DNA from: Verrucomicrobium sp. GAS474
Lineage (GTDB): Bacteria; Verrucomicrobiota; Verrucomicrobiia; Methylacidiphilales; GAS474
Length of the DNA: 64,000 nucleotides
Direction: 5' to 3'
Assembly: GCF_900105685.1 (NCBI RefSeq)
Contig: NZ_LT629781.1
Coordinates: forward strand, 2,914,001-2,978,000
Shown here: piece after piece, positions 32,805-42,232 of the stretch
How the letters are laid out: each line of letters begins with the position of its first letter
Numbering within the stretch: the first letter of the stretch is position 1
The notes under the pieces: generated by a model
What the model was told of the DNA's origin: nothing
Databases searched by the model: none
The model's input: only the letters and a program-made list of their open reading frames with translations
Program-made: the position numbers and the translations under genes

Positions 32805-33734
32805 ATGAAACGAGCCCTCCTTTTCAGTGGTCAGGGCGCCCAGCACGTCGGCATGGGGCGCGATTTGACCGAAGTCCCCGAGATTGCCGAACTCTACAAG
32901 AAAGCCGACGCGATCCTCGGCTTTCCCTTTTCGCAGATCTCCTTCGAGGGGCCCGAAACGCGGCTGACCGATACCGACGTCTGCCAGCCCGCGCTCTACG
33001 TCCACGGCTATGCCCTCCTCACCCTCGCCCTCAAGGAGATCCCCGGCTTCCGCTTCGACGCGGCGGCGGGCCTCTCCCTCGGTGAATACACCGCCCACGC
33101 GGCGGCGGGGACGTTCGACTTCGAGACCGGCCTCCGCCTCGTCCACCGGCGCGGCGCGCTGATGCAGGAGGCCTGCAAGGCGACCGAGGGCGGCATGCTG
33201 GCCCTCCTCGGCGCCGACGCCCCCACGGCCCAGGCGATCGCGGCCGAATCGGGGATCGACGTCGCGAATTACAACTGCCCCGGCCAGATCGTCCTTTCGG
33301 GCGCGAAGTCCCAGATCCCGCAGGCGCAGGAGGTGGCGAAGGCCAAGGGCGTCCGCCGCGCCCTCCCGCTGAACGTGGCGGGGGCCTACCACTCCCGCCT
33401 CATGGCCTCGGCCGAGGCGGCGCTGGTCCCCGACCTGGAGAAGGCCGCGATCTCGATGCCCCGGGTCCCCGTCCCCGCGAACTTCAGCGGCACTCCGGCC
33501 TCCGACGTCGCCGAGATCCGCACCCTGCTGGCGAAGCAGGTGACGGGGAGCGTCCGCTGGGAGGAGAGCATCCGCCATCTCCTCGCCTCGGGCATCACCC
33601 AGTTCGTCGAGTTCGGCCCCGGCGGCGTCCTCGCCGGGTTCCTCAAGCGGATCGACCCCGAAGCCGCGAACCATTGCATCTCGATTTCCAACCTGAACGA
33701 CTTCAAGACCCACTCCCATGCCCTTAACCAATAA
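32805..33734 (+). CDS. fabD: Malonyl-CoA:ACP transacylase
   Basis: Loads malonyl groups onto ACP for fatty-acid synthesis. LLFSGQGAQHVGMG at the start, nucleophile Ser91 in GLSLGEY (Leu in place of the common His before Ser), and His196 in GAYHSRLM. 309 residues, normal length. It overlaps fabG by 17 bases and opens the fabD-fabG-acpP-fabF block. Confidence 0.95.
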   Translation: MKRALLFSGQGAQHVGMGRDLTEVPEIAELYKKADAILGFPFSQISFEGPETRLTDTDVCQPALYVHGYALLTLALKEIPGFRFDAAAGLSLGEYTAHAAAGTFDFETGLRLVHRRGALMQEACKATEGGMLALLGADAPTAQAIAAESGIDVANYNCPGQIVLSGAKSQIPQAQEVAKAKGVRRALPLNVAGAYHSRLMASAEAALVPDLEKAAISMPRVPVPANFSGTPASDVAEIRTLLAKQVTGSVRWEESIRHLLASGITQFVEFGPGGVLAGFLKRIDPEAANHCISISNLNDFKTHSHALNQ

Positions 33735-34458
33735 GAACGCCATCGTCACCGGGGCCAGCCGAGGGATCGGCAAGGCCATTGCGCTGAAACTCGCCGAGCA
33801 GGGCGCGAACGTCGCCTGTGTCGCCCGTTCCCTCGAATCGGTCCAGGAGACCGTCGCCGCCGTCGAGGCGCTGGGCCGGAAGGCGAAGGGCTTCGCCGTC
33901 GACGTCGCCGACTACAAGTCGGTCGAGGCCGCGGGCAAGGAGATCGAGGACTTCTTCGACACCTTCGACATCCTCGTGAACAACGCCGGGCTGACGCGGG
34001 ACACCCTCCTCATGCGGATGTCGCCCGACGACTGGGACATCGTCCTCCAGACGAACCTCAAGGGGGCCTTCAACTGGACCAAGGCCGTGACCCGGCAGAT
34101 GCTCCGCCAGCGTTCCGGCCGGATCATCAACATCTCCTCCGTCATCGGCCTCGTCGGCAACGCGGGGCAGGCGAACTACGCCGCCTCGAAAGCCGGCCTC
34201 ATCGGCTTCACGAAGTCGATCGCCCGGGAGTTCGCCTCCCGCGGCGTCACGGCGAACGCCGTCTGCCCCGGATTCATCGAGACCGACATGACCCAGGGCC
34301 TCCCGCAGGAGATCAAGGAGAAGGCCCTCCAGCAGGTCCCGCTGGGCCGCATGGGGCGCCCGGAAGAGATCGCGGCGGCCGTCGCCTTCCTCGCCGGTCC
34401 CCAGGCCGATTACATTACGGGACAGGCGCTTGTGGTCGATGGCGGCATGGTGATGTAA
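33718..34458 (+). CDS. fabG: 3-oxoacyl-ACP reductase
   Basis: NADPH-dependent ketoreductase of type II fatty-acid synthesis, 246 residues. VTGASRGIGKAIA binds the cofactor, NNAG is at 88-91, and the catalytic Ser141-Tyr154-Lys158 set lies in NISSVIGLVGNAGQANYAASK. The end (ITGQALVVDGGMVM) is typical FabG. It begins inside the 3' end of fabD; the gap to acpP is 75 bases with a possible promoter. Confidence 0.95.
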   Translation: MPLTNKNAIVTGASRGIGKAIALKLAEQGANVACVARSLESVQETVAAVEALGRKAKGFAVDVADYKSVEAAGKEIEDFFDTFDILVNNAGLTRDTLLMRMSPDDWDIVLQTNLKGAFNWTKAVTRQMLRQRSGRIINISSVIGLVGNAGQANYAASKAGLIGFTKSIAREFASRGVTANAVCPGFIETDMTQGLPQEIKEKALQQVPLGRMGRPEEIAAAVAFLAGPQADYITGQALVVDGGMVM

Positions 34459-34477
34459 AAAAACCGAAAAATAAGAG

Positions 34478-34504
34478 TTGCCAACCCCCCCACAGCTTTC
34501 TAAC
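34478..34504 (+). promoter_or_regulatory. Possible sigma70-type promoter for acpP
   Basis: TTGCCA (34478-34483, 5/6 to TTGACA) and TCTAAC (34499-34504, 4/6 to TATAAT) with a short 15-base spacer, in the AT-richer gap after fabG. acpP is followed by its own terminator, so a dedicated promoter for this highly expressed gene would make sense. Sequence match alone is weak. Confidence 0.3.
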
Positions 34505-34533
34505 TACCCATTCAACCTTTTAAGGAGTACTTT

Positions 34534-34779
34534 ATGGCAGAAAAATCGATCGAAGAGCGCGTTAAAGAAATCATCGTCGAGCAGCTCGGCGTTAACCCTG
34601 AACAGGTCACCCCGGCGGCCAAGTTCATTGAAGACCTCGGCGCCGACTCCCTCGACACGGTCGAGCTCGTCATGGCGTTCGAAGAAGAGTTCAACGTCGA
34701 AGTCCCCGACGAGGAGGCCGAGAAGCTCCAGACCGTCGGCGACGTCATCCGTTACATCGAGGACAAGGGCGACGAATAA
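34534..34779 (+). CDS. acpP: Acyl carrier protein
   Basis: 81-residue acidic four-helix carrier. Ser39 in [12 protein letters not shown] is the 4'-phosphopantetheine attachment site. AAGGAG at 34522-34527, 6 bases before ATG, is one of the few textbook Shine-Dalgarno sites in this part of the window, fitting high expression. It is bounded by a possible promoter upstream and an intrinsic terminator downstream, so it can be expressed apart from fabG and fabF. Confidence 0.97.
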   Translation: MAEKSIEERVKEIIVEQLGVNPEQVTPAAKFIEDLGADSLDTVELVMAFEEEFNVEVPDEEAEKLQTVGDVIRYIEDKGDE

Positions 34780-34830
34780 GCGCCGTTTTCCCCGAAACGG
34801 AAGGAAGCCACTTTCCATACCGTTTTAATC

Positions 34831-34863
34831 AAAAGGGCACCCTTGACGGGTGCCCTTTTTGTT
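34831..34863 (+). terminator. Rho-independent terminator after acpP
   Basis: AAAAGGGCACCC (34831-34842) and GGGTGCCCTTTT (34848-34859) form a 12-bp stem with a 5-base loop, ending in a T-run. It lies about 50 bases after the acpP stop and separates it from fabF. Confidence 0.9.
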
Positions 34864-34923
34864 CTTTAGTTTGAATCCTCCCTATTTCACTTAACCGAGT
34901 CATTTCCCCCCCTCCCCCCTGCC

Positions 34924-36171
34924 ATGAACCCGAATCGCCGCGTCGTCATCACCGGAATGGGCGCCCTCACCCCCAACGGAAGCTCCGTCGCCTCCTTCTG
35001 GGAGAGCATCTCCAAGGGTCAGAGCGGCATCGGGACCGTCACGGCGTTCGACGCCTCGGCCTATGACTGCCGCATCGCGGGCGAGGTGAAGAACTTCGAG
35101 CCCGCCTCCCATTTCAAGAACCCGAAGGACGCCCGCCGGGCCGACCGCTACGCCCAGCTCGCCATGGCGGCGGCGAAGGAGGCGATCGCCCACTCCGGCC
35201 TCAACAACGAGGGCCTCCCCCTCGACCGCGAGCGGATCGGCGTCATCGTCGGCTCCGGCATCGGCGGCCTGAAGAGCATCGAGGACCAGCACTCGAACCT
35301 CATCGCCAAGGGCCCGGGCCGCATCTCCCCCTTCATGATCCCGATGATGATCAGCAATATGGCCTCCGGCCTCATTGCGATCGAATTCGGCTACCAGGGG
35401 CCGAATTTCGCCGTCGTCACCGCCTGCGCCACCTCGGCCCAGTCGGTCGGCGAGGGCTGGCGGCTGATCAAGGACGATGACGCCGACGTCATCATCGCCG
35501 GCGGCAGCGAGGCGGCGGTCCTCCCCCTCGGCCTCGGCGGCTTCGCCTCGATGAAGGCGATGAGCACCCGCAACGACGACCCCACCCGCGCCTCCCGTCC
35601 CTGGGACAAGGACCGGGACGGCTTCGTCCTCGGCGAGGGCGCGGGCATCGTCGTCCTCGAGGAACTCGAGCACGCGAAGAAGCGCGGCGCGGTGATCTAC
35701 GGCGAGGTGACCGGCTACGGCACCACCTGCGACGCCTACCACATGACCTCCCCCGACTCGGCCGGGGCCGCCCGGGCGATGAAGCTGGCGCTGAAGAAGG
35801 CCGGCCTCAATCTCGACCAGATCGACTACATCAACGCCCACGGCACCTCGACCGGCCTCGGCGATGTCTCCGAGACCAAGGCCGTGAAGGCCGTCTTCGG
35901 CGACCAGGCGAAGAACGTCCCCGTCAGCTCGACGAAGTCGATGACGGGCCACCTCCTCGGCGCGGCCGGGGCCGTCGAGCTCATCGCCTGCGTGAAGGCG
36001 ATCGAGCACGGCCTCATTCCCCCGACGATCAACCTCGACAACCCCGGCGAGGAATGCGACCTCGACTACGTCCCCCACACGGCCCGCGAGGCGAAGCTGA
36101 CCCGGGCGATGAGCAACTCCTTCGGCTTCGGCGGCCACAACGCCACTCTGATCGTCGAAAAATTCGTCTAA
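34924..36171 (+). CDS. fabF: 3-oxoacyl-ACP synthase II
   Basis: Condensing enzyme that elongates acyl-ACP with malonyl-ACP. Cys168 in VVTACATSAQS is the acyl nucleophile; the two catalytic histidines are in INAHGTSTGLGD and MTGHLLGAAGAVE; NSFGFGGHNATLI closes the active site. 415 residues, standard. It follows the acpP terminator and is 51 bases before rpmE. Confidence 0.96.
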   Translation: MNPNRRVVITGMGALTPNGSSVASFWESISKGQSGIGTVTAFDASAYDCRIAGEVKNFEPASHFKNPKDARRADRYAQLAMAAAKEAIAHSGLNNEGLPLDRERIGVIVGSGIGGLKSIEDQHSNLIAKGPGRISPFMIPMMISNMASGLIAIEFGYQGPNFAVVTACATSAQSVGEGWRLIKDDDADVIIAGGSEAAVLPLGLGGFASMKAMSTRNDDPTRASRPWDKDRDGFVLGEGAGIVVLEELEHAKKRGAVIYGEVTGYGTTCDAYHMTSPDSAGAARAMKLALKKAGLNLDQIDYINAHGTSTGLGDVSETKAVKAVFGDQAKNVPVSSTKSMTGHLLGAAGAVELIACVKAIEHGLIPPTINLDNPGEECDLDYVPHTAREAKLTRAMSNSFGFGGHNATLIVEKFV

Positions 36172-36222
36172 AAATCACTTGCGTCCCTCCCCCAAAGCCC
36201 TTAACTTCAACCCCCTTTCACT

Positions 36223-36435
36223 ATGAAAACTGCCATCCATCCCGAATACACGGCCACGACCATCGTCTGCGCCTGCGGGACCGTCTACAACACCCGTTCC
36301 ACCGGCGACAACCTTCGTATCGGCATCTGCGCCGCCTGCCACCCGTTCTACACGGGCCAGCAGAAGTTCGTCGACACCGCGGGCCGCATCGAGAAGTTCG
36401 CGCGCCGCTACGGCAAGACGAAGGCCGGCAAGTAG
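36223..36435 (+). CDS. rpmE: 50S ribosomal protein L31 (zinc-binding form)
   Basis: 70-residue ribosomal protein with the four zinc-ligand cysteines of the C+ form: Cys16 and Cys18 (IVCACG), Cys36 and Cys39 ([10 protein letters not shown]). MKTAIHPEY is the usual start. No clear Shine-Dalgarno sequence precedes ATG. It is followed by a strong terminator. Confidence 0.96.
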   Translation: MKTAIHPEYTATTIVCACGTVYNTRSTGDNLRIGICAACHPFYTGQQKFVDTAGRIEKFARRYGKTKAGK

Positions 36436-36456
36436 TCCGGTTCTCTCCGTTTTTGG

Positions 36457-36495
36457 AATGGGCGAGGAAGTGTTTCCTCGCCCATTTTCTTTTTG
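36457..36495 (+). terminator. Rho-independent terminator after rpmE
   Basis: AATGGGCGAGGAA (36457-36469) and TTCCTCGCCCATT (36474-36486) make a perfect 13-bp stem with a 4-base loop, followed by TTCTTTTTG. It begins 21 bases after the rpmE stop. Confidence 0.92.
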
Positions 36496-36556
36496 TCGAT
36501 AGGCTCTCTGGAGCCTCGCCTTCCTGCCGCCAGTTCGCCCGCCTCTCCCCTTCCTC

Positions 36557-37663
36557 ATGGACTTCCGCCCCCACATCGCCTCGATCCGGACCCGTTACGC
36601 GACGCTGGAGAACGACCTCTCCAGCCCCGATCTCTATTCCGATCCCGCCAAGGCCAAGGGCATCACCCGCGAGCACTCCCGCCTGAAGAACGTCCTCGCC
36701 ATCTGCGAGGGCTGGGAGCGGACCGTGAAGGAACTGGCCGAGGCCGAGGAGCTCCTCGCCGAAAGCTCCAAGGGGGCCAATCCCGACGCCGACATGATCG
36801 CCATGGCGACCGAGGAGGTGAACCGCCTCCGCGCCGAGCTCCCGGGCCAGGAAGAGGCCGTCCGCGTCGCCCTCCTCCCGCCGGACGACAACGACGACCG
36901 CAACACCATCGTCGAAATCCGCGCCGGCACCGGCGGGGACGAGGCGGCCCTCTTCGCCGCCGACCTCTACCGGATGTACACCCGCTACGCCGAGAAAAAG
37001 GGGTGGAAGCAGGAAGTCCACGAAATCAGCCCCGGCGAAATGGGCGGGGTCAAGGAAGTCATCTTCCTCCTCACCGGCGAGGGGGCCTACCGTGAGATGC
37101 GCTTCGAGAGCGGCGTCCATCGCGTCCAGCGCGTCCCCGCTACCGAGACCCAGGGCCGCATCCACACCTCGGCGGCGACCGTCGCCGTCCTCCCCGAGGC
37201 CGAGGAAGTCGACATCCAGATCAAGGCCGACGACCTCCGCATCGAGGTCTGCCGCTCCGGCGGCCCCGGCGGCCAGGGCGTCAACACGACCGATTCCGCC
37301 GTCCAAATCCTCCACATCCCCACCGGGCTCATCGTCCGCTGCCAGGACGGGCGCTCCCAGATCAAGAACCGGGAGAAGGCCCTCTCCGTCCTCCGTTCCC
37401 GCCTCCTCAAGAAGAAGCAGGACGAGGAAGCCGAGAAATACGCCGAGAACCGCCGCAGCCAGATCGGCGGGGGCGAGCGGAGCGACAAGATCCGCACCTA
37501 CAACTTCCCCCAGAACCGGATCACCGACCACCGGATCAACGAGAGCATGTTCGACATTCCCGGCTTCCTCGAGGGCGGCCTCGAGCCGTTCATCAAGGAA
37601 CTGATCCGCGTCGACATCCAGGAACGCCTCCAGGCCCTGAACGACAACGTCGCCAAGGCTTGA
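36557..37663 (+). CDS. prfA: Peptide chain release factor 1
   Basis: Recognises UAA/UAG in the A site and triggers peptide release. GGQ at residues 238-240 (GGPGGQGVNTTDSAV) is the catalytic motif and the target of PrmC methylation. The decoding loop, normally PxT, is present as VPATETQGRIHTSA upstream. 368 residues. The methyltransferase that modifies its Gln240 follows 25 bases later, a common pairing. Confidence 0.95.
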   Translation: MDFRPHIASIRTRYATLENDLSSPDLYSDPAKAKGITREHSRLKNVLAICEGWERTVKELAEAEELLAESSKGANPDADMIAMATEEVNRLRAELPGQEEAVRVALLPPDDNDDRNTIVEIRAGTGGDEAALFAADLYRMYTRYAEKKGWKQEVHEISPGEMGGVKEVIFLLTGEGAYREMRFESGVHRVQRVPATETQGRIHTSAATVAVLPEAEEVDIQIKADDLRIEVCRSGGPGGQGVNTTDSAVQILHIPTGLIVRCQDGRSQIKNREKALSVLRSRLLKKKQDEEAEKYAENRRSQIGGGERSDKIRTYNFPQNRITDHRINESMFDIPGFLEGGLEPFIKELIRVDIQERLQALNDNVAKA

Positions 37664-37688
37664 GCCCCCGCTCCGGCCCCCGGCTTTC

Positions 37689-38540
37689 ATGACGACCCTC
37701 GAGTTCATCGACGCCACGACGGGGTACTTCGCCAAGAACGGCGTCGAGTCCCCCCGCCTGACCGCCGAGCTGATGCTCGCCGAGGTGTTGAAGAAAAAGC
37801 GGCTCCAGCTCTACATGGAGTTCGAGAAGGTCGTCCCCGAGGAGGCCCTCGCCACCCTCCGCCCCCTCGCCCGCCGCCGCGCCCAGGGGGAACCGCTCCA
37901 ATACGTCCAGGGCTTCGCCGAGTTCGCCGGAGCCCGCTTCGCCGTCACCCCCGACGTCCTCATCCCCCGGCCCGAGACCGAGATCCTCCTGGAGGCCGTC
38001 ACGAAGGCCCTGCAGGCCGACGCCGAATCCGACGCAGCCGCCCCCCTCGCCGATATCGGCACCGGCAGCGGCATCCTCTCGGTCTCCCTCGCCCGCCGCT
38101 TCCCCGCCCGTCCCGTCCACGCCGTCGACATCAGTCCGGCCGCCCTCGCCGTCGCACGGAAGAACGGCGAAGGCCTCCCGAACCTCGCCTTCCACGAGGG
38201 AAGCCTCCTCGCCCCCCTCCCTTCCCTTCCCTACCGCGCCCTCGTCGCGAATCTCCCCTACATCCCCAGCGCCGTCATCCCGACGCTGACCCGGGAAGTG
38301 CGCCAGGAGCCTCACCTCGCCCTCGACGGGGGTGCCGACGGCCTCGACCTCGTCCGGGCCCTCCTCGCCGCCGTGAAGGAGCGGAACGCCGCCCCCGAGA
38401 CCCGGATCGCGATGGTCGGCCTCGAAATCTGCGAGGGCCAAGCCGAGGAAACCGCCCGTCTCCTCGGCGAGGCCGGTTATCCCGGGGTCGAACAGATAAA
38501 AGACTTGCGCGGGGTCCCTCGCATCCTCATAGGTAAATAG
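37689..38540 (+). CDS. prmC: Release factor glutamine methyltransferase
   Basis: SAM-dependent N5-glutamine methyltransferase that modifies the GGQ of release factors. 283 residues: an N-terminal helical domain (QYVQGFAEFAG), the linker VLIPRPETEILLE, and a Rossmann domain with DIGTGSGILSVSLA for SAM. The usual NPPY catalytic motif appears as NLPYIPS, so the first Pro is Leu; Asn and Tyr, which contact the Gln, are retained. It ends 3 bases before the nested palindrome at 38544. Confidence 0.93.
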   Translation: MTTLEFIDATTGYFAKNGVESPRLTAELMLAEVLKKKRLQLYMEFEKVVPEEALATLRPLARRRAQGEPLQYVQGFAEFAGARFAVTPDVLIPRPETEILLEAVTKALQADAESDAAAPLADIGTGSGILSVSLARRFPARPVHAVDISPAALAVARKNGEGLPNLAFHEGSLLAPLPSLPYRALVANLPYIPSAVIPTLTREVRQEPHLALDGGADGLDLVRALLAAVKERNAAPETRIAMVGLEICEGQAEETARLLGEAGYPGVEQIKDLRGVPRILIGK

Positions 38541-38543
38541 CTT

Positions 38544-38816
38544 AGAGACTGTGAAACAAATAGGAGCGGGCCGCGCCGCGAGGGATTGGGTTCTCCGCCT
38601 AGGCGCGAGCGGCGCCGTGTGTGCTGACACATCAGTCCGCGAGCAACAACGGGGGAGAACCCAATCCCTCCGGCCCTCCGGGTTAAGCCGATTTTGGCCG
38701 ATTAGCTTTGTTGACGATCCTCGGCAGACCATTAAGGTATTGCCTCCGGATCGTCGTCGCGCTACTCAGCCAAAATCGACTTAACGCGGCCCACTCCTAT
38801 TTATTTCACAGTCTCT
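38544..38816. mobile_element. 273-bp nested palindromic element (MITE-like or structured RNA)
   Basis: The outer arms 38544-38575 and 38785-38816 are 32-bp inverted repeats with 30 matches. Inside are two further hairpins: stem A, 38580-38596 with 38654-38670 (17/17, 57-base loop), and stem B, 38682-38698 with 38769-38785 (16/17). Stem B contains an inner GACGATCC/GGATCGTC stem (38713-38720/38748-38755). Nearly all bases are in or between stems, so the unit folds as a closed three-way junction. It has no coding capacity. The bases flanking GAGACTG...CAGTCTC are CTTA and TTTA, a possible imperfect 4-bp target duplication. It fills the prmC-murA gap exactly. A non-autonomous transposable element is my first reading; a large RNA or replication structure is possible. 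Confidence 0.7.
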
Positions 38817-38820
38817 TTAT

Positions 38821-40083
<1,263 letters not shown>

Positions 40084-40098
40084 TCTCCCCTTCCCTTT

Positions 40099-40617
40099 AT
40101 GAGCGACGGCCACCCCCGCCGGGCGATCTATCCGGGCAGCTTCGATCCCATCACCCATGGGCATATCGACGTCATCCGGCGGGCCCAGGGCCTCTTCGAC
40201 GAATTGATCGTCGCCGTCGCCGCCAATCCGTCGAAGAACGCCCTCTTCTCCATCGAGGAGCGGTGCCAGCAGATCCGCGACGTCGCCGCCACGCTGGAGA
40301 AGCCGATCCGCGTCGTCACCTTCACCGGGCTCCTCGTCGAGTTCGCGAAGCAGGAAGGCGCCTGCGCCCTCATCCGGGGCCTCCGCGCCATCTCCGACTT
40401 CGAGTACGAATTCCAGCTCGCCCTCATGAACCGGAGCCTCGCCCCCGAGATCGAGACCCTCTTCCTCATGCCGAAGGAAACCTACTCCTACCTCAGTTCC
40501 TCCCTCGTCCGCGAAGTCTGCTCCCTCGGCGGCCCCGTCAGCGCCTACGTCCCCCCCGGCGTCGAGAAGGCGCTGCGGGAGAAGTTCCAGGACCGCGACC
40601 GGTCTGCCCGGAAATAG
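40099..40617 (+). CDS. coaD: Phosphopantetheine adenylyltransferase
   Basis: Penultimate step of coenzyme A synthesis: adenylates 4'-phosphopantetheine. GSFDPITHGHIDVIRRA contains the T/HxGH nucleotidyltransferase motif, LIRGLRAISDFEYEFQLALMNR is the conserved middle (read in parts) and YLSSSLVREV the ATP-binding ISSTxxR equivalent. 172 residues. Starts 15 bases after murA, so likely in the same transcript. Supplies the cofactor precursor used by AcpP nearby. Confidence 0.95.
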   Translation: MSDGHPRRAIYPGSFDPITHGHIDVIRRAQGLFDELIVAVAANPSKNALFSIEERCQQIRDVAATLEKPIRVVTFTGLLVEFAKQEGACALIRGLRAISDFEYEFQLALMNRSLAPEIETLFLMPKETYSYLSSSLVREVCSLGGPVSAYVPPGVEKALREKFQDRDRSARK

Positions 40618-40643
40618 GCGGTCCCCACGCGCCGGGCCTTCCC

Positions 40644-41552
40644 ATGCGTCATCTTTCCTTCCTTTCCCTCCTCCTCAGCCTGGCTCTGACCCTCCCCCTG
40701 GAAGCGGCCGAATCGGCCTCCCTCAAGCGGATCGCCGTCATCGGCGCGTTCCAGGAAGAGATCGACGCCATCAAGAAAGAGCTTCTCCCCGCCGGAACGC
40801 CCCTCGTCACCACCTCGATCAACGGCACCCGCTTCGACGAGGCCGACCTCGGCGGGAAACACTACGTCTTCCTCCTTTCCGGCGTCAGCATGGTCAACGC
40901 GGCGATGAACACCCAGCTCGTCCTCGACCGCTTCCACGTCGACGCCGTCTTCTTCACAGGCATTGCCGGGGGCGTCAACCCCGACCTCCTCCCCGGCGAC
41001 GTGATCATCCCCGCCGAATGGCTCCACCAGACCGAATCGATCTGGCTCAACCCCGATCCCCAGCGTCCCGGAAAATATGTTTCCGAGGAGACGCGCGGCA
41101 CCGTCGCGGGCCATTGGGAGATGATCTTCTTCCGCGACGTGAAAGTCGTCCGCGAAGGGGAGAGCCAGCCGGCCCCCATGCACGCCTTCCCCGCCGACCC
41201 CGCCCTCCTGAAGATCGCCGCCGGGACGATCCAGGGCCTCCCCCTCGCGGGCGGCAAGCCGCAGCGCCTCGGGAAAATCGTCCTCGGGGACCGGGCGATG
41301 AGCGGCCCCGTCTTTCTCGACAACGCCCGGTTCCGCGCCTTCGCCTACGAGAAATGGAAAGTCGACGCCCACGACATGGAATCGACCGCCGTCGCCCAAG
41401 TCTGCTGGGTCAACAAGACCCCCGTCCTCATCGTCCGGGGCCTCAGCGACCTCGCCGGAGGCCAGGCCGGCCCGAACGAGATCAAGACCTACGTCACCCT
41501 CGCCGCCAAGAACGCCGCCATCGTCACGGCCCGCATCCTCAAGGCCTTCTAG
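40644..41552 (+). CDS. Exported nucleosidase-like protein (MTA/SAH nucleosidase family)
   Basis: 302 residues. ATG 40644 begins a signal peptide (MRHLSFLSLLLSLALTLPLE, cleavage near AAE). The mature protein is a purine nucleoside phosphorylase/MTA-SAH nucleosidase fold: IGAFQEEIDAIKKEL with the N-terminal Glu, FTGIAGGVNP, DMESTAVAQVC with the substrate-contacting Met-Glu, and RGLSDLAGG with the catalytic Asp. The normal enzymes are cytoplasmic, so export is unusual and suggests nucleoside salvage in the periplasm. It overlaps the converging YkgJ-like gene by 4 bases. Confidence 0.82.
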   Translation: MRHLSFLSLLLSLALTLPLEAAESASLKRIAVIGAFQEEIDAIKKELLPAGTPLVTTSINGTRFDEADLGGKHYVFLLSGVSMVNAAMNTQLVLDRFHVDAVFFTGIAGGVNPDLLPGDVIIPAEWLHQTESIWLNPDPQRPGKYVSEETRGTVAGHWEMIFFRDVKVVREGESQPAPMHAFPADPALLKIAAGTIQGLPLAGGKPQRLGKIVLGDRAMSGPVFLDNARFRAFAYEKWKVDAHDMESTAVAQVCWVNKTPVLIVRGLSDLAGGQAGPNEIKTYVTLAAKNAAIVTARILKAF

Positions 41553-42232
41553 CGGTCTTCGACTTTTCCCTCATCGTCCCGCATCGCCGCCTGCACCATC
41601 TTCGGCAGCGAGGCGCAGCCGGTGCCTTCGATGTTCAGGGCGGCGGTCATGAGGATTTCGGCCGAGAGCAACGGGACCGGGATGACCGATTCGCCGACGA
41701 GGGTGCAGAGGGCGGCGGGACTGGTGACGAGATGCTTGCGGCAACTCGCGGGACGGTTTTCGTAGATGCCGCAGGCCCGGTCCTCGCCGAGGAAGACGCA
41801 CCGGTTTTCGGAGATCGCCAGCTTCAGCCATTCGGGGTCTCTCCGTTCCCGGGCGGCCAATCGGGCCAGCCGCTCCCTGTCGATTGGATATCCCCTCTGG
41901 ACGATCTCTCCCAGCAACGCGCCCTCATCGCTGGTGACTTCGACCTCGTAATGGCAGCACCCCGCGCATCCCTTGCGACAGCTGACAGGCACATGGGCGG
42001 CTTCGGCGACTTCCTGGTCCATCAGCCGGTGCAGGAGGCGGCCCCTCGGGGCTCCCGGGGCGACGCTCTGCAGCAGATCGAGATATTGCCGGTATAAGCG
42101 GGCCGCCTCCCCGATCAATTCGTCGAATGCGGCGGGAGACATGCTCGCCCGGAGGCGGCCGACCGCCGCCACCAACAGGGGGGTCGGAGCCGGGATGAAA
42201 TCGAGCGCCGGATCGCTGGCAGAAGAACTCAC
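41549..42232 (-). CDS. YkgJ-like Cys-cluster protein
   Basis: 227 residues. CRKGCAGCCHYEV and, about 60 residues on, CGIYENRPASCRKH make the Cys-rich cluster of the YkgJ family, thought to bind zinc or an Fe-S cluster. Function unknown. The start ATG at 42232 is adjacent to the MFS stop, so the two are probably co-transcribed. Confidence 0.82.
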   Translation of the reverse strand: MSSSASDPALDFIPAPTPLLVAAVGRLRASMSPAAFDELIGEAARLYRQYLDLLQSVAPGAPRGRLLHRLMDQEVAEAAHVPVSCRKGCAGCCHYEVEVTSDEGALLGEIVQRGYPIDRERLARLAARERRDPEWLKLAISENRCVFLGEDRACGIYENRPASCRKHLVTSPAALCTLVGESVIPVPLLSAEILMTAALNIEGTGCASLPKMVQAAMRDDEGKVEDR

